Of a DNA stretch of 64,000 nt, positions 7,306-16,253 are shown in pieces; within the stretch, counting starts at the first letter, position 1; every line of letters begins with the position of its first letter. The notes under the pieces were generated by a model. That model did not search any database and was not told where the DNA came from. It saw only the letters and a program-made list of their open reading frames with translations. The position numbers were made by a program, and so were the translations under genes. Source of the DNA: Bacteroidia bacterium (lineage in GTDB: Bacteria; Bacteroidota; Bacteroidia; Cytophagales; Cyclobacteriaceae). The DNA lies in the NCBI GenBank assembly GCA_030425425.1, contig JAUIAO010000002.1:1-64000 (forward strand), given 5' to 3'.

Positions 7306-9153
7306 CTATGTTTTGAAATACAATGCCATCAGTATCGATCCGATCCAGCCTTTTAGCTTATTGAATAATTGTAGGTTTGGTAAATCTTTTTGAATAGACA
7401 GATTGAATTTACGTATACGATTTTGATCAAGTAAAGAAGCCAAATTACTTTGATTGCTTAATTGAGAATTGAAAACATCCAGATCATCGCGGTACAGTTC
7501 GATCATGTTGCTCATGTTTGGCCATTTTTTTTGGGCCTTCATGATATGAGCTGGTACCAGATATCTAAATGCTTCTTGATAAAGTTTTTTTGACATTCCG
7601 TGAGCATTAAAGATGTGATTGGGACAAGCATTGATGAAATGTACCAAATCTATATCGATGGATGGGTCTATGAACTGAACATTAAAGAGGCTCCCGATCA
7701 TATTCCATGCTCCGAGCCTTTCATGAGTTCCCGGCCGGAATTTATTAAGGTAATATTTCCGAGCTGGAGATTGATCCATGGAAATAGTAGAAAACAAGTA
7801 GTCTTCAAGCATTTCATGGCCATTCAGACTTTTAATAAAGTCATGATTGAGTACAGCATTTTGTTCAATGTGCCTTTTCACGATTTTTTTTCTTAAAAGT
7901 CTTTTTCCTGATTGTTTCATTTCCCCGTATACCGCACTGACATAATCTTGAATATGTGGTGAGTACCCGTATTTACTGTCTATTGATAATTGTGATAGTG
8001 TGAAGACTGGAGAGATTCCCTCATATGAGATAGTTTCATTGCCGCCCTGAGCATTCAGAGCCATATTGCCACCCCTAAGATGAATGGCATTAGCCAGGTC
8101 TCTAACATATTTTTGATTGATCGTATATGGAGGTATGCCAAATGTATTCGTGAAATTCTGGGCAAATTCATGAAGAGACTGATTTCCAGAAACAAATTCC
8201 AGGTTGATATTTTTGTGTTGCTCAGTGAGTCGTTTCACCAGGAAGTATTCACCAAGGTCGTCCAGGCCCTTGATTTTTTGATGAGGTTTGAGTGGCTCGT
8301 AAAAATGGAAAGCATTCATAGGCTCATCATTATTCAGGAGGTAATAGCCCATCATGATCATTGCTGCAGAATCTTTACCCGCACTGAGTGTATAGTTCCA
8401 GGAATGAGATATATTGAAAACACGCTCCATTGACTGAGCAAACAGTTGATATAATTCACGGGAATAATCTGTGTTTACCGGAGTTTGCTTAGGTTCGTTC
8501 TTCAAATCCCAATACTGATTGACTGTTAATCCTGCTTTGTTAAAGACGGCAAAATGGCCAGGTTTTAGTTGGAAAATATTTTTATAAACCGTTTCATTGT
8601 TTGCACCATTCATCTTTAGGCACTCCTGAAAAAACTTTTCATAGTTTATTTCGAGGGGAATTGTTTTCTTGTTGAGTAATGCCGTGACCAAACTGGAAAA
8701 AAATATTCCGGAATCAGATAAGTAGTAATATAAAACCCCACTTGCATGAGGGTTTCTTGCCATGATTAGTTCCTGGTTTTTTTCGTCCCAAATTACAAAT
8801 GCCCAATCTCCTTTTAGCTCTTCGACGCACTGTTTTTCCCAAGATGAATATGCTAATAGTATTAAGTATTCATCATCATAGTCCATTCCTTGCAGATTCA
8901 ACTTGCCGCAGAGGTCAGATTTATTTCTCAATGCACTGAATGAAACAATATGCAAATCAGGATTTATTGGCTTAAACGAGGTTTTAGAAAAAGCCTTTTT
9001 TGGGGAATGTAGATTAGCTGCTTTTAATTGATGTGTCTCTTTCAGTTCAACGTCATATTGACTAGAGAAATTGATGGAATTATACATTTCGCTGAATAAA
9101 GAGTTATTCGGAGCTTTATGAAAATTCAGGATTCCACAGAAATTACGAGCCAT
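7306..9153 (-). CDS. Asparagine-synthetase-like amide ligase with an internal cysteine
   Basis: A 615-residue two-domain protein. The N-terminal half resembles the class II glutamine amidotransferase domain of AsnB and keeps a Cys-Gly-Ile triad, but at residues 6-8 after MARNF rather than directly after the initiator Met. The usual NGEIYN motif is not recognisable. The RNPHASGVLYYYLSDSG block corresponds to the RDxxGxxPLYY motif. The C-terminal half has the ATP pyrophosphatase loop as LSAGKDSAAMIM (canonical SGGxDS). Family members make asparagine or, in natural-product pathways, lactams and other amides. No RiPP precursor, transglutaminase-like protease or transporter is next to it. It stands alone, upstream of a stem-loop at 9185-9222. 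True AsnB function is doubtful, and an amide ligase of unknown substrate is the safest call. Confidence 0.8.
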   Translation of the reverse strand: MARNFCGILNFHKAPNNSLFSEMYNSINFSSQYDVELKETHQLKAANLHSPKKAFSKTSFKPINPDLHIVSFSALRNKSDLCGKLNLQGMDYDDEYLILLAYSSWEKQCVEELKGDWAFVIWDEKNQELIMARNPHASGVLYYYLSDSGIFFSSLVTALLNKKTIPLEINYEKFFQECLKMNGANNETVYKNIFQLKPGHFAVFNKAGLTVNQYWDLKNEPKQTPVNTDYSRELYQLFAQSMERVFNISHSWNYTLSAGKDSAAMIMMGYYLLNNDEPMNAFHFYEPLKPHQKIKGLDDLGEYFLVKRLTEQHKNINLEFVSGNQSLHEFAQNFTNTFGIPPYTINQKYVRDLANAIHLRGGNMALNAQGGNETISYEGISPVFTLSQLSIDSKYGYSPHIQDYVSAVYGEMKQSGKRLLRKKIVKRHIEQNAVLNHDFIKSLNGHEMLEDYLFSTISMDQSPARKYYLNKFRPGTHERLGAWNMIGSLFNVQFIDPSIDIDLVHFINACPNHIFNAHGMSKKLYQEAFRYLVPAHIMKAQKKWPNMSNMIELYRDDLDVFNSQLSNQSNLASLLDQNRIRKFNLSIQKDLPNLQLFNKLKGWIGSILMALYFKT

Positions 9154-9184
9154 TAGTTGTTAGGAAAAGAGGATACGTTATATC

Positions 9185-9222
9185 TATGCGCTAAAATAGA
9201 ACCTTATGGTTCAAAGCGCATA
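9185..9222. other. Bipartite stem-loop upstream of the amide-ligase gene
   Basis: The outer arms TATGCGCT (9185-9192) and AGCGCATA (9215-9222) pair perfectly. An inner GAACC (9199-9203) pairs with GGTTC (9208-9212) around a TTAT loop. It starts 31 bases before the ligase start codon, so it would fold in the 5' leader if the transcript begins upstream, or act as a binding site as DNA. No U-tract adjoins it, so a plain terminator is unlikely. Confidence 0.45.
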
Positions 9223-9363
9223 TCTAGCTGCAATTAGAAGTCATTTTTTTTGATTTCAAAGAGGACATGTACCGAATTATAAATCCGAACCGTTTCTGAA
9301 TTTTTTAGAACATTTGGCTTTCATGTTTACCTGAGATTTGCTTCATCAATTAATCTCAAAAGC

Positions 9364-10086
9364 ATGAACAACTCAAATAGAAAACACGCTATCCTCTCAG
9401 GAGTTTCTCTAATCATTATGGCAGTTGCAGCCGGATATTCCTTTGGTTATGTGCACAGCAGCTTATTTCTTCCAGACAACCCGGAAGTTAGTTTATCTAA
9501 TGTTCAAAATTCCACTTTCCTGTTCGCTACAGAAGTGATCGGATGGGTGATCATATTGATGACAGATCTGCTGGTGTCCTGGAGCCTTTATAAATTCTTT
9601 GCTCCAGTTGATCGGAAAATTTCAGCATTTACAGGGGTAGTCAGAGGAGTATATTCGATCATATTGGCATTTGCTATTTTCCATTTGATCGCTGTATGGC
9701 CTTTGAGCTTTGCTGCTGATCCTGATTCACTGGCAATATTTATCACTGCATTTGAAAATTATTGGTCATTCGGATTGATCATTTTTGGTATTCACCTGAT
9801 TGGTCTTGGTTACTTATCACTCAAATCCAAGACTGTTCCAAAGTGGATGGGATATTTGCTGTACATCGCTGGAGTGAGCTATACAATGATTCATGGAGCA
9901 AAAGCATTTACGCCTGAAGCAGAACATGTCATTGGAATAGCAGAAATGATTCTTGGCGCGCCAATGGCTATTGCTGAGCTTGGATTTGCAGTTTGGCTGA
10001 TTTGGAAAGGTGGAAAAGCATCGATGACGCAACCTCCAATTTCTACCGAAATCAAGCCTTTTCAGTCCACTTTGATTCATAATTGA
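9364..10086 (+). CDS. DUF4386-family membrane protein
   Basis: A 240-residue integral membrane protein with about six hydrophobic helices, starting with RKHAILSGVSLIIMAVAAGY and including FLFATEVIGWVIILMTDLLV and GYLLYIAGVSYTMIHG. The layout and the GLGYLSLKSKTVPKWMGYLL segment match what I know of DUF4386, a small inner-membrane family of unknown function common in Bacteroidota. It is a monocistronic-looking gene with about 210 bases upstream and 121 downstream. No functional residues can be named. Confidence 0.78.
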   Translation: MNNSNRKHAILSGVSLIIMAVAAGYSFGYVHSSLFLPDNPEVSLSNVQNSTFLFATEVIGWVIILMTDLLVSWSLYKFFAPVDRKISAFTGVVRGVYSIILAFAIFHLIAVWPLSFAADPDSLAIFITAFENYWSFGLIIFGIHLIGLGYLSLKSKTVPKWMGYLLYIAGVSYTMIHGAKAFTPEAEHVIGIAEMILGAPMAIAELGFAVWLIWKGGKASMTQPPISTEIKPFQSTLIHN

Positions 10087-10207
10087 TACCCATGCGTCAT
10101 AGTTGATAATCAAGTTGAAAACTTGATATCACTTGCAGCATAGCTGATAGGCTCACTCCAAAATCTCAAACAACCTTTGTATTCTCCAAAAATCAGATCA
10201 TTCCGAC

Positions 10208-11224
10208 ATGAGAACTCAAAACGATTTACACATCATTACTACCTGTATATGGTTGCTATTCCTATCATTGACAGGATGCATTAGTCTGACTCCATTGCCA
10301 GACTCTATTCAGCAGCAAATAGAAGATGGAGTAGAGCAAGGAATGGATGGGGTGATCATCTGTGTCAATGATCCTGAAGGAATTGCTCTATACTCTGCCG
10401 GGTGGAAAAACAGAGAAAACCAGATTCCGGCGGACCCGCATGCCTTGTTTAAAATCGCCAGTATCAGCAAACTCTATATTGCAGCAGCTACTTCCAAGCT
10501 AATTGCCATTGAGCAAATGTCTCTTGAGGGCACGCTGGCAGAATATATTCCAGAAGTGACAAACAAAATTCCCAATGCGAATCAGATCACATTGAGAATG
10601 ATGCTGCAACATCGAAGCGGGATTTTGGATTATAGTTCTGAGCCGCAGATTGATGGTGAAGCATTTGATGATTACCTCTCATTTGCTGCTAGGATTTATG
10701 ATAAGCCAGCGGTTTTTGCACCGAACAAGAAGTACCGCTACTCCAATACCAACTACTTGCTAATCGGTGAAATCATAGATCGGACATTGGGATACTCACA
10801 TCATACCTATATCTCTAATGAGATTTTATCTCCACTTGGATTGAATAATACGTATAATGTTCCCAGCGAAGTGGATATGGAGGAGTTGATGAGTGGATAT
10901 TTGAAGGGGTGGGAGCCGGATGTGAAGGATTGGGAATTTCCTTTGCCCGGAGGATCGATGATTGCCACTGCTGAAGACGTGAGTATTTTTCTGAGAGCGC
11001 TCATTGACGGCACTTTATTCACCCCGGAAGAGCAGTCCATTTATACGTCAGTCTATCCTTATGAACACACCGGTTGGTTGCCGGGCTATACGAGCATTGC
11101 GCGTTATCATGGTGACATAGATGCCGTGGTAGTGCAGTTTGTAAGTACGAGTGGCAAAGAAATCTATTGGCTGGAATTAGAAAGGACATATAAGCGCATT
11201 GTCCGAATCCTTGAAAAGAAATAA
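10208..11224 (+). CDS. Serine beta-lactamase-like hydrolase lipoprotein (first of three)
   Basis: A 338-residue S12-type (beta-lactamase/DD-peptidase fold) hydrolase with a lipoprotein signal peptide (LLFLSLTGC, Cys at 24). The nucleophile motif SxxK is S85-I-S-K88 in FKIASISKLY. The second motif YxN is YSN in KYRYSNTNYLLIGEI. MMLQHRSGILDYS is the conserved helix seen in esterase-like members. The substrate could be a peptide, ester or peptidoglycan fragment, since these proteins are not reliable beta-lactamases. The 339-residue protein at 11858 is a close paralogue, sharing the order MPLPDTVQEQ-like start, GW-DR-K-PAD block and SISKLY motif, so the locus arose by duplication. A small membrane-barrel-like gene lies between them. 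Confidence 0.85.
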   Translation: MRTQNDLHIITTCIWLLFLSLTGCISLTPLPDSIQQQIEDGVEQGMDGVIICVNDPEGIALYSAGWKNRENQIPADPHALFKIASISKLYIAAATSKLIAIEQMSLEGTLAEYIPEVTNKIPNANQITLRMMLQHRSGILDYSSEPQIDGEAFDDYLSFAARIYDKPAVFAPNKKYRYSNTNYLLIGEIIDRTLGYSHHTYISNEILSPLGLNNTYNVPSEVDMEELMSGYLKGWEPDVKDWEFPLPGGSMIATAEDVSIFLRALIDGTLFTPEEQSIYTSVYPYEHTGWLPGYTSIARYHGDIDAVVVQFVSTSGKEIYWLELERTYKRIVRILEKK

Positions 11225-11231
11225 TTCACGA

Positions 11232-11786
11232 ATGATGAGAAATTACCTAATCATACTTTTTATCAATCTGATCCCTTTGTTGAGTCAGGCTCAGGCAAAT
11301 GATGAAGAAGACTCCCGAAAACTCGGTTTTGTAATCAACACAGGATTCAATGGGGAATTGTATGCCTTACAGGTTGCACCGAGCGTGTTCTATGGGAATG
11401 AGAAGAGTCAGTTCGAATTTGGCATTGGATTCAATCCTATTAATAGAGTGGAAGAGACATTTCTTAGTGGAGAGATCAATCATAAGTATTTTCCAAATGG
11501 AACCAATCGAAAGTACAATCTTTACTTTATTACCCGATTGAGCTTTGTGCACAATGAACGAAACACTTATTATCCAGCAACCTATAATTATCTCTTTCTC
11601 TATGGAGGGTATGGTTTCCAAATCAAACTTTTTGAAGGTGCATATTTGGGGACCAATATTTCTATGGGTGCATTTTCATTTAATAAGAACTCCCAAAACC
11701 CTTACGAAGGGTTCTCGAAAAGTGCTTTCTTTGATGAAATCGGAATGGGCTTGGAGACACAACTTCACATTGGATATCGATTTTAG
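11232..11786 (+). CDS. Small exported outer-membrane-like protein
   Basis: About 184 residues from the ATG at 11232, eight bases after the preceding stop codon. A signal peptide (MMRNYLIILFINLIPLLSQAQA) is followed by a short acidic stretch and then alternating amphipathic strands such as FEFGIGFNPINRVEETFL, YNLYFITRLSFVHNE and YGFQIKLFEGAYLGTNISMG, ending in an aromatic residue (HIGYRF), which is typical of small outer-membrane beta-barrels. No named family recognised. An upstream TTG-initiated extension would overlap the previous gene and lose the signal peptide at its N-terminus, so I reject it. Its place between two paralogous hydrolases suggests co-expression with the first. Confidence 0.7.
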   Translation: MMRNYLIILFINLIPLLSQAQANDEEDSRKLGFVINTGFNGELYALQVAPSVFYGNEKSQFEFGIGFNPINRVEETFLSGEINHKYFPNGTNRKYNLYFITRLSFVHNERNTYYPATYNYLFLYGGYGFQIKLFEGAYLGTNISMGAFSFNKNSQNPYEGFSKSAFFDEIGMGLETQLHIGYRF

Positions 11787-11857
11787 AAATCACTTTAAAA
11801 GCCAGAAAGCCAATCAAAAATTTACATTAACTCCATCTATTTTAATTTTAGAAAATC

Positions 11858-12877
11858 ATGACCATCCGAAAAATAACTATCGTCAGAATTCTGCTTTTCG
11901 TGAGTACCGCCATCTCTCTCTATTTTGTACCGTGGATTTTGGTAAAAGCCTGGATAATGCCACTACCCGATACTGTGCAGGAGCAGGTCGATGAAGCAAT
12001 CGGATATGGATTTGATGGGTTGATCGTATATGTGGATGAAGCGGGAGAACCACCTGCATTCTATACAGGAGGATGGAAAGACCGAAAAACCAAAATACCT
12101 GCTGACTCAAAATCTCTTTTCAAAATAGCGAGTATTAGCAAACTGTATACTGCTGTTGCAGTGACTAAACTGGTCAAAGAAGATCGCTTATCGTTTGATG
12201 ATAAGCTTGCTGACCATTTCCCAGAACTTGTTGGTAGAATCGAATATGCTGAGGAAATCACCTTGAAAATGATGCTCCAACACCGGTCTGGTATTCCCAA
12301 TTTCACAGACAATCCTGCTTTTTGGGAAAACGAACAGGAAAATGGTCATGATCCCCTACAATTTGCGCTTGATTTGCCGGCAAGTTTTGAACCGGGTGAA
12401 GGATATGAATATTCTAATACGAATTATCTGTTGCTCCGCAGGATCATGGATGAAGTCATAGGGTATAGCCATCAGCAATTCATCAAAGAGCGAATATTGG
12501 AGCCATTGGATTTGAAGAATACTTATTTTTCCATCAATGATGTTGATCTGGATGATGTAATGAGTGGCTATTACGTAGGCTATGAGGAAGATTTTAAAGC
12601 TCGGGAATACGGCATGCTGGCGACTGCCGAGGATGTAGGTAAATTCTTACGAGCTCTGAATGATGGTTCTGTATTTGACGAAGGAGAGCAGGAAATCTAT
12701 CCTTACGAATACAATCATGGAGGTTTAGTAGTTGGTTATCAGAGTCTGGCAGAGTACCACAAGGATATCGATACGGTAGTCGTGCAGTTCATCAATACCA
12801 CCGACTTCAATGGCTATGAATGGAATCTATCCGAGATTTTTATTAACCGGATTGTGAAGATTTTGAGGAGGGTGTGA
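11858..12877 (+). CDS. Serine beta-lactamase-like hydrolase (second of three)
   Basis: A 339-residue paralogue of the hydrolase at 10208. The N-terminus is an uncleaved-looking membrane anchor (ILLFVSTAISLYFVPWILV) and lacks a lipobox, unlike its sister. The catalytic SxxK is S92-I-S-K95, and YxN is again YSN in YEYSNTNYLLLRRI. The conserved LKMMLQHRSGIPNF helix and MLATAEDVGKFLRALNDGS region are present. It should act outside the cytoplasmic membrane on an unknown peptide or ester. The different anchor implies that the two copies work in different compartments (outer membrane versus inner membrane). Confidence 0.85.
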   Translation: MTIRKITIVRILLFVSTAISLYFVPWILVKAWIMPLPDTVQEQVDEAIGYGFDGLIVYVDEAGEPPAFYTGGWKDRKTKIPADSKSLFKIASISKLYTAVAVTKLVKEDRLSFDDKLADHFPELVGRIEYAEEITLKMMLQHRSGIPNFTDNPAFWENEQENGHDPLQFALDLPASFEPGEGYEYSNTNYLLLRRIMDEVIGYSHQQFIKERILEPLDLKNTYFSINDVDLDDVMSGYYVGYEEDFKAREYGMLATAEDVGKFLRALNDGSVFDEGEQEIYPYEYNHGGLVVGYQSLAEYHKDIDTVVVQFINTTDFNGYEWNLSEIFINRIVKILRRV

Positions 12878-12942
12878 GTGAACGAAATTCATAGTCGTTT
12901 GATAAAACACAATTCACAGGTGAACCATAACTTTATCGGTTC

Positions 12943-14061
12943 ATGAGTTTAAGCCTTAATATATGGAGCATATTGGTCATAGTCCTGATTTCGCAAGGGC
13001 TGTTCGCGTCAGTTATACTTCTGATTAAAAAAGAGAATCGACAAGCCAATAAATACCTGTCATTATTGACTTGTTTGTTGTCTTTTTGGCTAATGGATAC
13101 GCTTTTTCGGGTTGGTGGAGTATACAGTCAAAATCCGAACTTCTATTTTCTGCCTATTTATTTTTCTTTCGGTTTTGGCCCGTTGATGTTTTTATACACG
13201 CTAAGACTAACCGGTCAAGTGCCAGCAAGCAAATTGAAAACACTGTTGCATTTAGTTCCCGTTTTCATTCAATTTTTGTTTTATATGTTTCTTCAATTTC
13301 AGGATTACGCTTTTCGACGTACATTTTGGTTGGAGATCCACCGTCCTATTACCTATGACTTAGAACTTGCTCTTAGTTTTTTACTGATGCTGACATACCT
13401 GTGGTTGAGCCGAGGAGCGATCAGAAAATACAAATTGCAGATCGAAAACTCATTTTCTGATATTGATAAGCTTACCTTAAAATGGCTCAATCAACTACAC
13501 ATCGTGCTATTTGCGCTTTCGGTATTTTGGTTTATCGAAACTTGCGGAAGACTCATTTGGAACTTTTATCCTGCGACACCTTTATCAAGCATTTCTATTG
13601 CTTTTACGTTAATATTTGTAGCTATTGGTGCAATAGTTCAGCGCGACCTTACCGAGGTGGCTGATGCTTTCGCAAGGGAATTTCCTGACGGTAATGACAA
13701 ACTGCAGGTTCAGTCAATTCACAAAAAGGAAGTAGAGCGAATTCAGCAAATCCTGCTCAAAAAACAACTATTTCTGATACCCGATCTTACACTAAAAGAT
13801 TTTTCAGAGTACGTGGGGTTGGCGCCACGAGAAGTATCACATCTTATCAACAGAGGATTGGGAATATCTTTTATCGATTTTATCAACCAATATCGCATTT
13901 CGAAATTCAAGGAATTGGTAAACGATGAAAGCCTTGCTCATTACAGTTTGTTGGGATTGGCTTTTGAGAGCGGTTTTAATTCCAAATCGACTTTCAATCG
14001 GGTATTCAGAAAAATGCAAGGAACTAGCCCAAGTACATATCTCAATAAGATTAAAACTTGA
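12943..14061 (+). CDS. Membrane-bound AraC-family transcriptional regulator
   Basis: A 372-residue protein with about seven hydrophobic segments in the first 235 residues (for example WSILVIVLISQGLFASVILL and FALSVFWFIETCGRLI) and a C-terminal AraC/XylS DNA-binding domain from about residue 262. The two helix-turn-helix units are seen as LTLKDFSEYVGLAPREVSHL and SLLGLAFESGFNSKSTFNRV, ending in KMQGTSPSTYL. This architecture senses something in or across the membrane and regulates transcription directly. It sits between the second and third serine hydrolases on the same strand and probably controls them. The next gene starts 88 bases after its stop. Confidence 0.9.
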   Translation: MSLSLNIWSILVIVLISQGLFASVILLIKKENRQANKYLSLLTCLLSFWLMDTLFRVGGVYSQNPNFYFLPIYFSFGFGPLMFLYTLRLTGQVPASKLKTLLHLVPVFIQFLFYMFLQFQDYAFRRTFWLEIHRPITYDLELALSFLLMLTYLWLSRGAIRKYKLQIENSFSDIDKLTLKWLNQLHIVLFALSVFWFIETCGRLIWNFYPATPLSSISIAFTLIFVAIGAIVQRDLTEVADAFAREFPDGNDKLQVQSIHKKEVERIQQILLKKQLFLIPDLTLKDFSEYVGLAPREVSHLINRGLGISFIDFINQYRISKFKELVNDESLAHYSLLGLAFESGFNSKSTFNRVFRKMQGTSPSTYLNKIKT

Positions 14062-14149
14062 ATTAAGACGTCCCAATTCGTGTATTGAGCCCTTTGAGAG
14101 GATGAGTTGCTTCATGTTTGCCAAGAAAACAAAAGAATCACCGGTCATT

Positions 14150-15208
14150 ATGAAAACTCCACTCTTATTCATTTTCCTTTTTATTTCTGTGAGGGTACTG
14201 TCGCAGCAGATTCCTTTCCAGAAGGTTCAAAATACTGTGAATGATTACAGTGACAAGAATGGTTTCTCAGGCACTGTCCTAATTGCAGAAAATGGACAAA
14301 CAGTTTTTCATCAATCATACGGTATTGCACACAAGTCTATTACAGATTGTATAAAAGGGGGATATCATTTTTCCATTGCTTCCATTACTAAGCTTTTTAC
14401 CAGTATCAGGATTTTGCAGCTCGTTCATCTCGGAAAACTGGAATTGGATAAGCCAGTTGTTCGGTATCTGCCCAGATTTGAATCATTCATTCCCATTTCA
14501 GTCACTCCTCATCACTTGCTGTTGCATATTTCAGGATTGAATGAAGAAAAATCAAGACATTATCGTCAACACTTTTCGCCTGAGGAATTGCTAATGAAAG
14601 TCTTGAAGAAAAAATCGAAATATTCGATTGGTGAGTTCAACTACAACAATATGGATTATCTGCTTTTGGGTCTCCTCATCGAAGAACTAACCGGAAATAA
14701 ATGGCAGGATGAAATAGTCATTAACATTCTCCAGCCAATTGGAATGACAGAAACGGGGTTTTTATCCTACGGAAACTATCCTCAACAGTTTGCTTATTCG
14801 TTCAGTGAAAAGCGGAAGCATCTCAGACCGGATCCGCTAATTCATATCGAAAACTTTTTTGCAGCAGGGAGCATGTATGCCACAGCTAAGGACCTGTTAA
14901 CACTAGATCAGGCACTTTACGGAGATCAATTGCTTTCTGAACATGGTAAAGCTTTGCTTAGTAAATCTTATCCTGAATATAATTATACAGGGTATGGAGT
15001 TTGGAATTATAATTATCCTTTTGTGGAGCAAAACCCGACTGTCATGGAGCGGAGAGGAGGTATTTTGGGGGTCAATGTGGTTTTGGTCAGACTCACAGAT
15101 CAGAACTATACCATCATCATTCTCAGTAATGATGATCGGTTCAATCCCGATTCCTTTGGGGATGAACATAATCTGAGGGAAATGTTGATCAGAGCATTTT
15201 ATCGCTGA
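14150..15208 (+). CDS. Secreted serine beta-lactamase-like hydrolase (third of three)
   Basis: A 352-residue S12-type hydrolase with a cleavable signal peptide (MKTPLLFIFLFISVRVLSQQ). Catalytic SxxK is S78-I-T-K81 (FSIASITKLF), and YxN appears as YNN in FNYNNMDYLLLGLLIEEL. It is more divergent than the two upstream hydrolases and lacks their GW-DR block. I start at ATG 14150. A longer frame opens at 13925 but would run inside the AraC gene and bury the signal peptide. The substrate is unknown. It is probably periplasmic or secreted and coupled to the AraC regulator by position. Confidence 0.85.
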   Translation: MKTPLLFIFLFISVRVLSQQIPFQKVQNTVNDYSDKNGFSGTVLIAENGQTVFHQSYGIAHKSITDCIKGGYHFSIASITKLFTSIRILQLVHLGKLELDKPVVRYLPRFESFIPISVTPHHLLLHISGLNEEKSRHYRQHFSPEELLMKVLKKKSKYSIGEFNYNNMDYLLLGLLIEELTGNKWQDEIVINILQPIGMTETGFLSYGNYPQQFAYSFSEKRKHLRPDPLIHIENFFAAGSMYATAKDLLTLDQALYGDQLLSEHGKALLSKSYPEYNYTGYGVWNYNYPFVEQNPTVMERRGGILGVNVVLVRLTDQNYTIIILSNDDRFNPDSFGDEHNLREMLIRAFYR

Positions 15209-15323
15209 TCTCGGTAGCAATAATTTGAGGTTCTGACCAATTGCGATCTGAATACTGATATTGGAATAAGATTGAATTATATTTCAGCTATTAATATCCA
15301 GTTTAAAGGGTAAAATCAATCAT

Positions 15324-16127
15324 TTGAACAAATTCTTCTTTTTTCTGCTCCATCTATTGATGGTTTTGATTTTAACTATTCTGACACAGATAGGAGGGCT
15401 TATCTATCTTTTGGCCTTCTTTCTTGCTAGGAAGTTGCAGCAAACTTCGGCAGTTTTCACAGCAGTTTTTCTGGGGTTTTATCTCATTGCTACTTTCCTG
15501 ATTGTGCCTACATTGGCTCCATTTTTTGGAAGAACAGCTTTGCCAGTTACTGGCAACTTGCAACCGTTGAATTTTACTACTTGTTTACTCAATCGACATT
15601 ATGTCACTCCAGAGTTGAAAGAACAAGTCATTTCAATATCTGATGATCTGGAAGAAAAATATGAAGGATCTACAACGAATTATCTGGATGCCAATTTTCC
15701 ATTTTACAATGGATTTCCCCTCTTTCCTCATTTGAGTCATCATGATGGGAAAAAGCTTGATCTGGCATTTTTCTATAAAAAAGGTGGTTTAGCGGTTGAT
15801 GATGCCCCAAGTTTCATTGGGTATGGAGTTTTTGAAGATCCTATAGAAGGAGAACCAAACAGTCCTGCGGACTGTGATAGAAGAGGTTATTGGCTATATG
15901 GTCTCTTGTCTTCATTTGTACCTCAATGGAATAAAGACGATTATGAAGTTGACGTGGAGAGAACCAGATTTCTTTTGAAATTACTCGCTTCGGATGAACA
16001 GACCTCTAAGATTTTCATTGAACCGCATTTGAAACAAAGGTGGCGATTGAAACGATTTGACAAGATCAGGTATCATGGTTGCCATGCAGTGAGACATGAT
16101 GATCATATTCATACTCAGATTCGGTGA
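15324..16127 (+). CDS. Membrane-anchored protein with LAS-type zinc peptidase motifs
   Basis: A 267-residue protein. Residues 1-65 hold two hydrophobic helices. The rest is soluble. It has HxxxxxxD as H139-x6-D146 within LSHHDGKKLDLAFF, and a C-terminal HxH as H261-I-H263 in RHDDHIHTQI, close to the chain end. These two motifs, in this order, are the zinc-binding signature of the LAS group (lysostaphin, D-Ala-D-Ala peptidases, MepA), whose members cut peptidoglycan cross-links or stem peptides. I infer a murein peptidase facing the periplasm. The start is a TTG with no better alternative upstream. The neighbouring penicillin-binding-like hydrolases fit a cell-wall theme. No named family was recognised, so this rests on motif logic. 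Confidence 0.6.
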   Translation: MNKFFFFLLHLLMVLILTILTQIGGLIYLLAFFLARKLQQTSAVFTAVFLGFYLIATFLIVPTLAPFFGRTALPVTGNLQPLNFTTCLLNRHYVTPELKEQVISISDDLEEKYEGSTTNYLDANFPFYNGFPLFPHLSHHDGKKLDLAFFYKKGGLAVDDAPSFIGYGVFEDPIEGEPNSPADCDRRGYWLYGLLSSFVPQWNKDDYEVDVERTRFLLKLLASDEQTSKIFIEPHLKQRWRLKRFDKIRYHGCHAVRHDDHIHTQIR

Positions 16128-16253
16128 AGCTCTTCAAGAGTATCACCTTTTATACAAGTATATCTAGAAAATCCCCTCATTTAACAATACCATAACCTCG
16201 GCTTGGCATAGCTCAAGTGAAAATCATCGTAATATTGCGATAAATAAATTTTT

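Noticed and set aside
7306-9153. A lasso-peptide or other RiPP cluster around the amide ligase
   Set aside because: No leader peptide gene, transglutaminase-like protease, PqqD-like protein or ABC exporter was found within several genes on either side.
10109-10127. Hairpin ATCAAGTT-GAA-AACTTGAT after the DUF4386 gene
   Set aside because: The stem is perfect but AT-rich and has no U-run after it, so I do not call it a terminator.
13925-14149. Longer start of the third serine hydrolase
   Set aside because: It would lie inside the AraC gene on the same strand and place the signal peptide internally. The ATG at 14150 fits both the leader and the gene spacing.
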